Source: a virus
IMG/VR virus record: IMGVR_UViG_3300031788_000002
Location: 1 to 64,000 of that record
Reading direction: 5' to 3' (one strand)
DNA: 64,000 nt
The position numbers were made by a program, and so were the translations under genes. A model generated the notes under the pieces. It ran no database searches and had not been told where the DNA came from. It saw only the letters and a list, made by a program, of their open reading frames with translations. This document shows positions 8,220 through 16,866 of the stretch, one piece after another; position 1 is the first letter of the stretch; each line of letters begins with the position of its first letter.

Positions 8220-9434
8220 ATGAATCAGACCTCGTTCCCGGATTATCAAGCGGCCGCTTCCTCCGCAGTCGTACAACGAGCGGACAGGCGTCTCAAAGAG
8301 TACACGCAAGCGGGCAAGCTGGCGGGGATGGCCCTCTTCAATACGCTGCGCGAGAACATCATCACGCCCTATCGCATTTACACGACCGACATGACCTTCG
8401 AGGGCGCTGCAAAAATGGGGGAAGCACCGATCTATCGTGCGCAAGTGGGTGACACCCGCAAGCTGTTTCAGTTGCACCGTCATGCGCTCGGGCAGATGGC
8501 CAGCGAAGTAAAAATCCCGACCACGTTCGTAAACACCCTGACCGAAGGGGAAGATTGGGAACGCGTGGAGCTGGCACAACTGCTCGAAGAGCGCTTTCAC
8601 AAGCTCAATTTTAACCAGCGAGGGGGTGGTGCTCCCCGCTTCATCAACTTGGTGGTGGGGAACCAAGTACGGGGTTTCGTATCCCGCTCCTTCAAGCGCT
8701 ACTTGAAAAGCGGTCCTATCTTCGAAGCCTTCGTTACAGCCTGTGCGCAGTTCGGTGCCATGCCTGTGGAAGCGCTGACGAGCGACCTCGCATTTACGCT
8801 GCGCTGCGTACTGCCCTACGTATTCGAGCTCAAGCGCAACAACCACATTGCGGTGGGCGTCAGCTGCAGCAACAGCGACTTTGGCGCGGGTACGTTCCGA
8901 ATAAGTGCCACCGTTATGAACTTGCAAACGGGGGTGATCTCCGTCGTGCGCCACGCCAAAGAAGAAAAGCACGTGGGAGCCGCGGAGAAGGACACAGGCA
9001 ATAGCGAAGTCCTGTCCGACGAAACCATTGAAAAGAAGCTCTTGGCGACACAGTCGGAGGTACGGGATGTTGTGACTAGCGTGCTTCACCCAGATCACGT
9101 GAATGAGCTCTTGCAGCAGATTCGGGCGAGCATGGACAAGGAGATTTCCTGGTCCAGGTTTACGCATTACATGCAGGGTAAGCTGACAAGCGAAGAGCTG
9201 CGGGAGCTGAGTGTGACGCTCGAGAATGCGCAGAAGAGCTGCGCCATCGCGGACATTACCTACGACGTCGACCAGCAGGCCATCATCAATCTTTGGTGGG
9301 CCGCAAGCGCCACGGCGGAAGTAGCGAAGCGCCACATCGGCGAAAAGCGCGATGAGCTTCAGTGCGCCGCAGGGCATCTTCTTTCCAGTGCCTTCTCTGC
9401 AGGAACCTTTACACCTCCCCGCACCACGCTGTAA
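8220..9434 (+). CDS. DUF932-like phage/plasmid protein
   Basis: The protein has 404 residues. A TTTGGAG SD lies 6 nt before ATG 8220. The order of conserved segments fits the DUF932 (phage/plasmid-like) family: a RGFVSRSFKRY region, then a VSCSNSDFGAGTFRISATV region midway. The function of that family is unknown, and the match is by eye. It stands directly upstream of RNase HII and may be co-transcribed with it. Confidence 0.65.
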   Translation: MNQTSFPDYQAAASSAVVQRADRRLKEYTQAGKLAGMALFNTLRENIITPYRIYTTDMTFEGAAKMGEAPIYRAQVGDTRKLFQLHRHALGQMASEVKIPTTFVNTLTEGEDWERVELAQLLEERFHKLNFNQRGGGAPRFINLVVGNQVRGFVSRSFKRYLKSGPIFEAFVTACAQFGAMPVEALTSDLAFTLRCVLPYVFELKRNNHIAVGVSCSNSDFGAGTFRISATVMNLQTGVISVVRHAKEEKHVGAAEKDTGNSEVLSDETIEKKLLATQSEVRDVVTSVLHPDHVNELLQQIRASMDKEISWSRFTHYMQGKLTSEELRELSVTLENAQKSCAIADITYDVDQQAIINLWWAASATAEVAKRHIGEKRDELQCAAGHLLSSAFSAGTFTPPRTTL

Positions 9435-9444
9435 AAGCAGACCC

Positions 9445-10179
9445 ATGGCTAGACGACCAGTACCGACAGCAGCGCAAACGCGCGTGATGTCCCATGCTTG
9501 GTCTCGCCCTGGCCGCCATGTAATAGGAATTGACGAAGTAGGTCGAGGGGCCTGTGCAGGCCCCTTGGTCGTCGTCGGTGTTCTGGCGGAACGGGAGTGG
9601 GATCATGCGCTCGCCCGTGATTCGAAGAAGCTTTCCCACAAGCGCCACATGGAAGGCTACGACGCTTTTATTAGTCAGGGAAAAGCGGGTGATGGAATCG
9701 TGGCCGTTCTCTTGGCGGCGTATGAACCCGAAGAAGTGGATGTTCTAGGGCTTGACGCCGCGAACCGCGACTTGACCCTGCGCATAGCCCAGGCACTGTA
9801 CGCGCTTCAACCCTCCCCGATCATGCTCGATGGCGACCTGCTGCCTTTCATTGAGGGCATTCCGCCCGAAGACCTTTTCAACATGCCGTCTTCAGACGCG
9901 TTGGTCGCAAGCTCTGGAGCGGCCAGTGTTATTGCGAAAGCACACAGGGATACTGAGATGATGGAAAACCTGCACCCTGTCTTTCCTCAGTACGGTTGGT
10001 ACTTCAACAAGGGGTACTTGACCATGGGGCATGCGCAGGCCATCCAGCAGTACGGCGTGTGCCCCGTGCACCGCTATTCGTATCAACGCATCAAAGAATC
10101 CCTGGTAGACTCTTCCCTATGGCTATCCCGTCAGAAGCGGACCGTGACGCGCGCTTGGATGCGTTATCTTCGGCGTTGA
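9445..10179 (+). CDS. rnhB: Ribonuclease HII
   Basis: The 244-residue enzyme cleaves RNA in RNA-DNA hybrids and at single ribonucleotides in DNA. All hallmarks are present: GIDEVGRG with catalytic Asp30-Glu31, the KKLS segment, the Asp of LDGD, SSGAASVIAKAHRD, and the C-terminal HRYSY basic motif. ATG 9445 lies 10 nt after the previous gene with only a weak SD. The protein probably removes primers or misincorporated ribonucleotides during phage replication. Its place among structural genes is unusual. Confidence 0.95.
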   Translation: MARRPVPTAAQTRVMSHAWSRPGRHVIGIDEVGRGACAGPLVVVGVLAEREWDHALARDSKKLSHKRHMEGYDAFISQGKAGDGIVAVLLAAYEPEEVDVLGLDAANRDLTLRIAQALYALQPSPIMLDGDLLPFIEGIPPEDLFNMPSSDALVASSGAASVIAKAHRDTEMMENLHPVFPQYGWYFNKGYLTMGHAQAIQQYGVCPVHRYSYQRIKESLVDSSLWLSRQKRTVTRAWMRYLRR

Positions 10180-10343
10180 GCGCGTGGTCTATACAGCGCA
10201 CGACGTACCTGAATAACCAAGTCGCTTTTTGCAAGCGCGTGCTTAAAGGGCGAACGGGCGCTGAGCGCCTGAACGCCGTCACGTCGACGCAAGCCAACGC
10301 ATTGACGGTGGATTCCCTCACTCAGTTTTTGACGGGTGCGTAG
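10119..10343 (+). CDS. Small helical protein
   Basis: The 74-residue protein overlaps the end of RNase HII by 61 nt in another frame. It is Ala/Leu/Arg-rich and probably helical; no family is recognised. The SD is weak, so translation may depend on coupling. Confidence 0.55.
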   Translation: MAIPSEADRDARLDALSSALSAWSIQRTTYLNNQVAFCKRVLKGRTGAERLNAVTSTQANALTVDSLTQFLTGA

Positions 10344-10349
10344 TAAGCT
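10344..10349 (+). promoter_or_regulatory. Class B -10 element, leaderless-type
   Basis: TAAGCT ends 6 nt before ATG 10356, with no SD and no TGn extension. Confidence 0.4.
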
Positions 10350-10355
10350 AGTCGC

Positions 10356-11393
10356 ATGAGCATCATCGTCGGTACCCCTGTCCTCCCCCAGGTTGAGAAC
10401 ACCGTCGAGATTGTTCAACTTCAAGTTATTACACGTACCGAGGAATGGGAAAATCTCTTCGATCGCATTGAGATATGGCGCTCGAGGGTGTCGCCCCTTG
10501 GTCCGTTCGAAGCGCTCACGGCCTTGAGCTGGTCGCCGGCTATTCTCCCTCGAAACGCCGGGGGTATTCCCCCACTCCCGGTAACCGGACGCCAAGTGCT
10601 CCTGCAGGGAACACAGCTACTTTTGAAGGTCGATGGCGTCGATGACCTCGTCGTAACCTTCAGTACTCCTGGCGCTGTTTCGTACGCAGCAGCAGCAGGA
10701 ACAATCACTACTCAGGGCGCTGGGCGCTTCAGCGCCTATGTTGATGGTGACGGCAAAGTCATCCTCTTGGGAACACGTCCGGGAACTGGGGCGGTTCTTG
10801 AGGTTACGGGGGGAGACGCTGCTCCTCTGCTGGGGTTGCCCCTGCATGGCCCGGAAAACATCGCGTATGGTAGGGATGCGCATATCGGGTTGATTCCAGG
10901 GCAGCAACAGTACCTTTTCACGGACTTACGTGGGAGCAAGCGCTACTACTACCGAACGCGCTTTTTCAACGCGCAGACGCTGGCCACCAGTGAGTTCAGC
11001 ACCGCGTTCAGCGTCAACCAATCCTTGGGGATTAGCCCGGCCAACGTCGTTTTTGGGTTCGTGGCTTTGGTCGGAACCGATGGGCGCCCGTTGGTGAACC
11101 AGCTGGTACAGGTTTACGCGCCGACGCAGTCGCAATTGATTGAAGGCAAACTCGTCACCGGCCCCCGGCAAGCGCGGTTCACCGACGTCAACGGCTACGT
11201 TGCTTTCACGCTCGTACGGGGGGTGCAGTACGTTGTCAGCGTTACGGGAACGGATCTTGTGCGCAACATTCAAGCGCCAACTGACCCAACGATCACGATG
11301 TTCAGCTTGTTCGAAAAAAGTATCGGGCTTCAAGACGACCTGTTCACCGTCGACCGCCCCCCTTTGGTCTACGCCGAAGCGAGGACGTTATAG
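10356..11393 (+). CDS. Virion structural protein with carboxypeptidase-regulatory-like domain
   Basis: The 345-residue beta-rich protein has a C-terminal module at about residues 232-320 (GTDGRPLVNQLVQVY, then TDVNGYVAFTLVRG). This looks like the transthyretin/carboxypeptidase-regulatory fold common in phage appendage proteins. It starts in a leaderless context. Three genes follow with 1-4 nt overlaps, so they form an operon of appendage or connector proteins. Confidence 0.75.
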   Translation: MSIIVGTPVLPQVENTVEIVQLQVITRTEEWENLFDRIEIWRSRVSPLGPFEALTALSWSPAILPRNAGGIPPLPVTGRQVLLQGTQLLLKVDGVDDLVVTFSTPGAVSYAAAAGTITTQGAGRFSAYVDGDGKVILLGTRPGTGAVLEVTGGDAAPLLGLPLHGPENIAYGRDAHIGLIPGQQQYLFTDLRGSKRYYYRTRFFNAQTLATSEFSTAFSVNQSLGISPANVVFGFVALVGTDGRPLVNQLVQVYAPTQSQLIEGKLVTGPRQARFTDVNGYVAFTLVRGVQYVVSVTGTDLVRNIQAPTDPTITMFSLFEKSIGLQDDLFTVDRPPLVYAEARTL

Positions 11394-11638
11394 TGAACCT
11401 TTTCACCCTCATCTTTCCTGACCGCCAGGGAAGCGGGCGCATAGGGCGCTGTCGTTTACCCTGGGTCTCCGGTCAACCTGTGCGGAGGTACTTGCACGCG
11501 CCCGTGCTTCGGGAGCTCGGTCTTATTGGATTATCCCAACGCTGCAAGCTGTACAACAGCCAGAAAACCTTGGTGAAGCTGTACTACGTCCCTCCCCCCA
11601 ACGACTTCGTAGTGTTGATCCCCGTGAGAGCGTCATGA
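11393..11638 (+). CDS. Small structural-operon protein
   Basis: The 81-residue protein starts with GTG sharing one base with the previous TAG (TAGTG) and ends inside the next ATG (ATGA). It is basic. No family recognised; the tight coupling argues that it is translated. Confidence 0.65.
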   Translation: MNLFTLIFPDRQGSGRIGRCRLPWVSGQPVRRYLHAPVLRELGLIGLSQRCKLYNSQKTLVKLYYVPPPNDFVVLIPVRAS

Positions 11639-12528
11639 GCTACCAGAACGTCGACGTCTATGTGCTCACTCGGGACACCCAGCAGCCAGTGTCCGGGGTT
11701 TTGGTGCGCGTGTTCTCCCCCGATGGTTCGGTCATTTTCACCGAGAGCGAAACCGACGAAGCCGGCCACGTCGGCTTTACGCTGTGGAGTCAAACCTACA
11801 GCCTGCGCTTCTACCGATTTCAGGCACGCTTTCGTCAGCCCCAGGTGATCGTTGTATCCGAAGGCGTAGGGGGTACCCCGGCACAGAACCAGTTCAATGT
11901 CTATGCCGAAATGATGGCATTGCCCATCGCGAACGACCCGTACCTTTGTCGGGCTTCCGGTACCTTTCGCGACATCACAGGTGCGCCGCATCGTAATCTC
12001 ACCATCATCTTCATTGGTGAGTTTGCCCCAATCTTGTTACAAGGATCGGGAGTTCTGTCAGAGCGCAGGGCTATCAGGACCGACGACAAGGGCTTCGCCT
12101 GCGTGGATCTCATCCGATGCGCCCGATATGCAGCGACGGTGGAAGGTTACGAGGATCATGTGCGCAAGATATGCGTACCCGACGCGCCGAGCGTGAGTTT
12201 GCCCGCGCTCCTCTTCTCTATGGTGGACTCCGTTTACTTCGATCCCCCCTCGCCCTGGACCCTCTCCGTTGGCAGCACGCTCTCCCTAACGCCTACCGTT
12301 TTCACCAACAGCCAAATTCCGACGTTGGGACCCGATGGAGCCAACGTGATCTGGAAAGCCGCAGACCCGACGGTGGTCAGCGTGACCTTGTTGAAGCGCT
12401 CGCTGGTGCTGCGCGGGCTGAAGGTGGGCAACACGCAGCTCTTGGCCTCGCGCCGCGATCTCAGCATCATACCCATCCCCTTCCAGCCCGAACTGCTGGG
12501 CTCGGGTCAGAGCGTCTTCGTCCAGTAG
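11635..12528 (+). CDS. Virion protein with Ig-like domains
   Basis: The 297-residue protein overlaps the previous stop (ATGA). Two carboxypeptidase-regulatory-like modules appear (VSGVLVRVFSPDG with DEAGHVGFTLW; APHRNLTIIFIGE with TDDKGFACVDL). A C-terminal Ig/BIG2-like segment follows (ADPTVVSV, GLKVGNTQLLA). Such modules decorate phage tails and capsids. Role inferred from architecture and operon. Confidence 0.75.
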   Translation: MSYQNVDVYVLTRDTQQPVSGVLVRVFSPDGSVIFTESETDEAGHVGFTLWSQTYSLRFYRFQARFRQPQVIVVSEGVGGTPAQNQFNVYAEMMALPIANDPYLCRASGTFRDITGAPHRNLTIIFIGEFAPILLQGSGVLSERRAIRTDDKGFACVDLIRCARYAATVEGYEDHVRKICVPDAPSVSLPALLFSMVDSVYFDPPSPWTLSVGSTLSLTPTVFTNSQIPTLGPDGANVIWKAADPTVVSVTLLKRSLVLRGLKVGNTQLLASRRDLSIIPIPFQPELLGSGQSVFVQ

Positions 12529-12611
12529 GCTTTCGGCGTGCGGCCCACGACGCCCAGTGGGTCTTCGCCCGCGCCGCCGTCGCCCAGGTAGCGGCCCGGG
12601 CCGAAGAGCTC

Positions 12612-13220
12612 TTGCGCTGGTTGGGGGATGCCCTGCCCGTGACCCGCCCCTTCTTGGACGCGTTCTGTTGCGGGCTGCGAGCCCTCTTTTTACCGCACAA
12701 GCCGCCCCTTGTGCCCCTGCTGGTCGAGGTACCACCCTCCGCGCCCTCGATGCCGGCGCCATCGGCGTGGGAACCCGAAGGGCTCAACCTCAGCGACGTG
12801 CAGGAAGCGCTAGCGTGCTCGCCCGAGACCATTGATGGCTCCCAGGTCCGGGCATTGATGCTCGAGGTCATTCGACGCGCTGCGCACGACTGGGTTCTGT
12901 ACCGTACGTCCACACGTCTTGAACTGCGCGAGCTAGCGCACGACGCCTACATCTGGCTGTTTGAGGAAGAGCCCGAAGGTCCGCGCTGGGCACTGCGGTG
13001 CTCGGAGGGAAAACAACTCACGTCGCTGCACGGCATCTGCGACGTTTTGGAAGTTGACGCGGAGTTCGTTCGCAACCACGTGCGGCACTTGACGGCAAAG
13101 AAAATCAAGACCGCCGGTCGCCCACCAGAACGACGGAAGCGATCCACCGACGACGTCAGCTATTACAACGAGCACGCCCTTACGACCGCGTTTGAGTTTC
13201 CGGCGGAAGAAGAAAGCTGA
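12612..13220 (+). CDS. Uncharacterised protein with DNA-binding-like C-terminal segment
   Basis: The start is uncertain. The frame is open far upstream across the previous gene, and the first candidates after its stop are TTG 12612 and GTG 12639, neither with a good SD. A -1 frameshift from the previous gene is possible but no slippery site is obvious. From 12612 the protein has 202 residues. The segment LTSLHGICDVLEVDAEFVRN resembles a helical motif I know from uncharacterised phage and bacterial proteins (ICxVLxLDPDYxR). The tail is very basic (GRPPERRKRS), which suggests nucleic-acid binding. Confidence 0.6.
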   Translation: MRWLGDALPVTRPFLDAFCCGLRALFLPHKPPLVPLLVEVPPSAPSMPAPSAWEPEGLNLSDVQEALACSPETIDGSQVRALMLEVIRRAAHDWVLYRTSTRLELRELAHDAYIWLFEEEPEGPRWALRCSEGKQLTSLHGICDVLEVDAEFVRNHVRHLTAKKIKTAGRPPERRKRSTDDVSYYNEHALTTAFEFPAEEES

Positions 13221-13225
13221 CACGC

Positions 13226-13233
13226 GGTATAGA
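13226..13233 (+). promoter_or_regulatory. Class A-like promoter element
   Basis: GGTATAGA lies 30 nt before ATG 13264, which has a GGAGG SD. It is a diverged class A match. Confidence 0.35.
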
Positions 13234-13263
13234 GTCCTGGGCGTAGGTCACCCGGAGGTTCTC

Positions 13264-13400
13264 ATGGATACGCTTTATGTCCTGTGCTGCGCCTTGACCT
13301 TATTGCAGTAATTCAGTGGTCGCTCACCTTTTACCTTTACTGGCGTCTTAACCGTTTGCGCTCATCCGATAAGGAGCGCGAACCTCTGCATATTGCCTAG
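13264..13400 (+). pseudogene. Small membrane protein interrupted by apparent -1 frameshift
   Basis: ATG 13264 follows a CCCGGAGG SD but meets TAA after 15 codons. Shifting by -1 near 13301 continues into a hydrophobic stretch (IAVIQWSLTFYLYW) and a charged tail ending at 13400, giving a coherent protein of about 45 residues with one membrane segment. One missing T in the TTATT stretch would explain it. A sequencing indel, decay or recoding are all possible. Confidence 0.45.
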
Positions 13401-13412
13401 TGGGAGAAATAC

Positions 13413-13946
13413 ATGAATAGAGAATACACGCGCTTTTCGTTTGCAGTGCATGTAACGCCGCTGCAAAAAGAATGGCTCCTTGCAGCGAACGGTATCATTC
13501 TGAAGTCTAGCAGCGCCGGCGGCAGCAATACCTTGTACGTAAAGTCTGCCGTGCTGACGTACGACGATCTGAAATGGCTCACGCTGCAGTTTCGAGAGGA
13601 AGACATCTTTAGAGACAACGAGCAAACGCTCTATGAGGCTGCGGGTATCCGCATTACTGAGGGTCGGCATTTTGTTTATATCTATGCGGAGCAAGACGGC
13701 CAGCCTTACGTAGCTGCCATTATTTGCCAACGCTTTCTTAAGCACTTCGACCTCAACGATATTACCTGCTTTTCCTGGGCTACCTTTGGGGATGAGCCGA
13801 GCATCGCAACTTTCGGGGGTGGTGTTTGTGCTGTGCACAAGGACGAGATCATGCGGGTAGATACAAACGAGTTGTTGAGCGAGCTCGCGAGCGACATGCG
13901 TCGACGCCACCCCGATGCGAGCTTGAGTAACAGGGTCGATGGCTGA
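13413..13946 (+). CDS. Uncharacterised protein
   Basis: The protein has 177 residues. ATG 13413 follows a GGGAGAA SD. It is an alpha/beta type sequence with aromatic residues and a GGGVCAVHKDE segment near the C-terminus. No family recognised. It overlaps the next gene by 8 nt. Confidence 0.75.
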   Translation: MNREYTRFSFAVHVTPLQKEWLLAANGIILKSSSAGGSNTLYVKSAVLTYDDLKWLTLQFREEDIFRDNEQTLYEAAGIRITEGRHFVYIYAEQDGQPYVAAIICQRFLKHFDLNDITCFSWATFGDEPSIATFGGGVCAVHKDEIMRVDTNELLSELASDMRRRHPDASLSNRVDG

Positions 13947-14244
13947 CAAGGTCACCCCCTTCCCCACCGAAACGGTGGATCGCGTCTGCCGCCTCGCGGG
14001 CGCTCTAGTTCACGTGCTTCAGCTCTCCGATGTGGATCCCCCGGAGGATCACCTCGCCGCGCTGCTCCTTGTTCAAACCGCCATTCAGCAGGCGGTGGTG
14101 CGCGAAAAGGGCCCAAGAGAACTTCAGCGCGTGCTCATCGCAGCCAACGAACGACGGCGTCGCTATGAGGCCGTGTGGGGATATACCCCGCGAGAGTCTC
14201 CGGGGGCTACCGTTCACGCGCTCAAGAAAGACGAGGAAGAGTAA
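13939..14244 (+). CDS. Small helical protein
   Basis: The 101-residue protein is translationally coupled to the previous gene (8-nt overlap). It is mostly helical with a charged C-terminus (KKDEEE). No domain recognised. It ends the plus-strand run. Confidence 0.7.
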   Translation: MADKVTPFPTETVDRVCRLAGALVHVLQLSDVDPPEDHLAALLLVQTAIQQAVVREKGPRELQRVLIAANERRRRYEAVWGYTPRESPGATVHALKKDEEE

Positions 14245-14271
14245 AGCGACCGCTCTTCGACAACCAAGGGC

Positions 14272-14304
14272 TAAAGAAAAGCGCTGCGGGCCTTACGGCC
14301 CGCA
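14272..14304 (-). terminator. Minus-strand terminator
   Basis: Read on the minus strand, TGCGGGCC pairs with GGCCCGCA and is followed by GCGCTTTTCTTTAGCC, directly after the gene ending at 14312. Confidence 0.75.
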
Positions 14305-14311
14305 AGCGACT

Positions 14312-14944
14312 CTAGGTAGCACTGGCGCGCACGCCGTCGAGGATGACAAACACCAATTTCTTTTCGCCCTCGGTTTCCTCGTCTTCATAGTTGATAGACC
14401 CAAGGACGGCGCCGACGATCAGACTGAAGATACCAATAACGGCTGCGCCTACGACGAACCCCATTTCGAAGTCGTCGTTATTCTGCTTGCGCAGCGCCCT
14501 ACGCTCTTCCTCCGCTCTGCGCGAAACGCTCTCGGCGCGCAGGGTGCGCTCTTCCTCCGCTCTGCGCGAAACGCTCTCGGCGCGCAGGGTGCGCTCTTCC
14601 AGCTCTTCAACGTGCACGCGTTCAGCCTCAATTCGACCCAGCGCTTTGCGGAGCTCAGACACTTGGGGGGTAACGCGCATCAAGAAACTGCTGGCGGCGT
14701 CGCTGTGCAGAAGCGTCGCTGTATCCGTGACTTGGTTGTAACCCACCACGTAATCCCCCAACGAGGGCAACAGCTCCTTAACACGCGCAGGGATAAGGGG
14801 TTCCGCTACTACTTCTCCATTGCGGCGAATCGCGTAGAAGCACGCGTTCACGCGCGAGTAGACTTCGTCCACCAAGATAGCCGCCGCCTTCTTGCTGTCC
14901 TTCGGTTCAGGTTTCGTATCAGACGATGACGATTCTGAGGTCAT
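14312..14944 (-). CDS. Membrane-anchored coiled-coil protein
   Basis: The protein has 210 residues. AAAGAGAG lies before ATG 14944, and a class A promoter lies 41 nt upstream. Residues about 98-155 form a coiled coil with a perfect tandem duplication of TLRAESVSRRAEEER, encoded by a 45-bp DNA repeat near 14500-14590. A transmembrane segment follows at about residues 161-184 (MGFVVGAAVIGIFSLIVGAV), then an acidic tail. Function unknown; it may tether phage or host structures to the inner membrane. Confidence 0.75.
   Translation of the reverse strand: MTSESSSSDTKPEPKDSKKAAAILVDEVYSRVNACFYAIRRNGEVVAEPLIPARVKELLPSLGDYVVGYNQVTDTATLLHSDAASSFLMRVTPQVSELRKALGRIEAERVHVEELEERTLRAESVSRRAEEERTLRAESVSRRAEEERRALRKQNNDDFEMGFVVGAAVIGIFSLIVGAVLGSINYEDEETEGEKKLVFVILDGVRASAT
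14500..14590. repeat. Tandem 45-bp direct repeat (2 copies)
   Basis: Two adjacent copies of a 45-bp unit lie inside the coiled-coil gene and duplicate 15 residues in frame. This suggests recent slippage or unequal recombination. Confidence 0.8.
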
Positions 14945-14985
14945 GGCATCTCTCTTTCAGAGGAGGGTGATGTCCCTTCACTATT

Positions 14986-14993
14986 GTTATGCC
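14986..14993 (-). promoter_or_regulatory. Class A promoter element GGCATAAC
   Basis: Minus-strand GGCATAACAATAG lies 41 nt before the start at 14944. Confidence 0.5.
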
Positions 14994-15024
14994 TTAATCT
15001 TCGGGGTTTTTACCTAAATGGGGG

Positions 15025-15050
15025 CTAAAGAAAGCCCCGCGTGGGGCCTT
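15025..15050 (-). terminator. Minus-strand terminator
   Basis: Minus-strand GGCCCC, loop, GGGGC, then TTTCTTTAGC, following the gene ending at 15061. Confidence 0.7.
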
Positions 15051-15060
15051 CTCTGGAACG

Positions 15061-16098
15061 TTACGCGTCGGTAGCGGGAACGGGTTTGAGCCAATCCGTA
15101 AACGAGGAGTCTTGCTCGTCCTCTCCCAATTCGAGCAAGCGTTCGGCCATGTCCCCGAGGGTCACGCGCGCAAGCAGCTGCTTCAAGGTGACCACATTAC
15201 GCGCGGGGTCCATCCAATCGAAGCCCGTGGTGCGCTCGATGGGAATGATACATACCACCGCGCGGTGCCCAGGGGCCGTAAGGCATACCTCAACCGCTTG
15301 TTCGTCCGTGAGCAACGCAAGCAGTGAGCGGGAATCTTGTCGGATATCCTCATCCTCTTCCTCTTCGGCCTCGTCGTCCTCTTCATCGTCTGCGTCACCG
15401 CCGCCGATATGGTCCTGAAGCGCTTCTTCCAAGGCAACAAACGTGCGCACATCATGCCTGAGGGGATTGGCGTCGGTGACACCCAAGGTGAAGGCCAACG
15501 CGCGGGGCAAGGAAAGCGCCGAGACCGGGCAGTGCTTGTCTTTTCCCTGGGGGGACATCAGCGCATTGGTGAACCCCTCCAAGTAATACGCGTACGGCTC
15601 TCGCGCTTCAGCCTCGGCGCATTCTTCGCAGTGGGTCGTGCGCTCTTCTTTTTTCATGTCCTCCTCTACACTCTGCATGAGGGCTTCGACGGTGTCCTTG
15701 AGCGGCTTGTTCGCTTCCACCGGCGCCGGTGGCGGTGTGGGCCAACCCTTTGGTACTTCTTCCCTGCGGGAAAGGACGGCCCCAACCTTTTGCAGCAGCT
15801 CTGCGTTGGTGAACGTATCCAACGCGGGGGCATCCAGCTTCGACAGCATGTCGAGGTACGAAGAGGTACCATGTAAATGTGCGGCTGCGCCGATAGAGAT
15901 CAGCGTCAGCTTGGTCGTTCCCGTCGCCGTGTCGAAGTAGTGATGGTGAAGCATTTCTTGTGTCATCTGCAATACCTCTGGGATATCGCGTTCCCCGCAC
16001 TTCACGAGGCTCTCAGGGTGTTCCGTCTGCAAAACACGCAAGAGATCCGCAGCCACGTCGATAATCGTCTGCATGTAAGCCTTGATCATACTGGTCAT
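15061..16098 (-). CDS. Uncharacterised acidic protein
   Basis: The 345-residue protein follows a GGAAAG SD. It has a helical N-terminus, a Pro-rich linker (WPTPPPAPVE) near residue 120, a CEEC pair, and a strongly acidic stretch near residues 243-262 (DADDEEDDEAEEEEDED). The acidic run resembles DNA-mimic or chaperone-like tails, but no family is recognised. Confidence 0.75.
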   Translation of the reverse strand: MTSMIKAYMQTIIDVAADLLRVLQTEHPESLVKCGERDIPEVLQMTQEMLHHHYFDTATGTTKLTLISIGAAAHLHGTSSYLDMLSKLDAPALDTFTNAELLQKVGAVLSRREEVPKGWPTPPPAPVEANKPLKDTVEALMQSVEEDMKKEERTTHCEECAEAEAREPYAYYLEGFTNALMSPQGKDKHCPVSALSLPRALAFTLGVTDANPLRHDVRTFVALEEALQDHIGGGDADDEEDDEAEEEEDEDIRQDSRSLLALLTDEQAVEVCLTAPGHRAVVCIIPIERTTGFDWMDPARNVVTLKQLLARVTLGDMAERLLELGEDEQDSSFTDWLKPVPATDA

Positions 16099-16121
16099 CG
16101 TACTGTGCTTTCCTTTTGGGT

Positions 16122-16370
16122 TTACTGCTGCTCGTAACGGGCAGCGATGCGCTGCTCGCAGCCCGAAATGTAGGCGTCCGCTTTGGCTTCCGTGAGTTCC
16201 GCGCGAAGACGCTCAAGTTCTTCATCACGGCGGTGATTGCGCTGCGTAACGTAGGCCACGGACAAGGTGGCCACGTTGACGATCGCCATACTGATCAGCG
16301 ACGCCGTGTTCATGTTGGGGCGAATCATCAGCGCGCAGGTGAAGAAAACAACGTAGACCAGAAAGTTCAT
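16122..16370 (-). CDS. Small membrane protein with coiled tail
   Basis: The 82-residue protein follows a CCGGAGGA SD and overlaps the upstream gene by 1 nt. Two hydrophobic segments (LVYVVFFTCALMI; ISMAIVNVATLSVAYV) precede a charged helical tail. The layout resembles small phage membrane proteins; no function assigned. Confidence 0.75.
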   Translation of the reverse strand: MNFLVYVVFFTCALMIRPNMNTASLISMAIVNVATLSVAYVTQRNHRRDEELERLRAELTEAKADAYISGCEQRIAARYEQQ

Positions 16371-16813
16371 TATTCAGTCCTCCGGTGCCTGTGGCCCTGA
16401 AGGGCATTGATCCCCTCGGGCCCAATGAGAATGGTGCCCGCTGCGGAGCGGCCCCGTGTGAGATTCATGGCCCGCCACGTTAGCCGAATGGCCAGCTCAG
16501 GGCGCCATCGGGCAAGGAAGGCGGCGAAGAAGAGCGCGGCGTGTCCTGGATTACCCAGCCCTTCATTGTCTTGGAGCGTCAGCGCCCCTCCATCCACCGT
16601 TATCTTCAGGGACAGCTCCTTGAAGTTGTTCGTCTCCTTTCGAAGTTTGGTGAGATGGGGGGAGAGACGGGCCACCTCTTCGTAAAGGTCGCCGCTGGTC
16701 ACCCCCGTCAGCACGGTGCGCGCCCAGGCGGCTTCCACCTCGTTCACGAAAAGGGTCTTGGTGAAATAAGTCCGAATTTCCTCCGAGCTAGTCGGCTTCG
16801 CGCGTTTAGTCAT
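16370..16813 (-). CDS. Uncharacterised phage protein
   Basis: The 147-residue protein starts at ATG 16813 behind an AGAGG SD and a class A promoter. The C-terminal half (LQDNEGLGNPGHAALFFAAF, then GTILIGPEGI) matches a pattern I associate with uncharacterised phage and plasmid proteins. No function known. It is coupled to the membrane protein downstream. Confidence 0.75.
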   Translation of the reverse strand: MTKRAKPTSSEEIRTYFTKTLFVNEVEAAWARTVLTGVTSGDLYEEVARLSPHLTKLRKETNNFKELSLKITVDGGALTLQDNEGLGNPGHAALFFAAFLARWRPELAIRLTWRAMNLTRGRSAAGTILIGPEGINALQGHRHRRTE

Positions 16814-16832
16814 GGGGTGTACCTCTACGGTT

Positions 16833-16840
16833 GTTATGCC
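16833..16840 (-). promoter_or_regulatory. Class A promoter element GGCATAAC
   Basis: Minus-strand GGCATAACAACCG lies 19 nt before the start at 16813. Confidence 0.5.
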
Positions 16841-16866
16841 GGCGGCTACCCATGTAATTCAGCGTG

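Noticed and set aside
7995-9446. 483-codon minus-strand ORF
   Set aside because: It is the antisense shadow of the DUF932-like gene, which has an SD, a plausible family pattern and fits the operon; the minus product has no recognisable pattern.
12538-12835. ORFs starting at GTG 12538 or 12557 as the gene after the Ig-like protein
   Set aside because: They end soon or give Arg/Pro-rich shadow sequence; the frame continuing to 13220 has the coherent protein.
14500-14590. Possible CRISPR-like direct repeats
   Set aside because: The two 45-bp copies are adjacent with no spacer and duplicate coiled-coil residues in frame.
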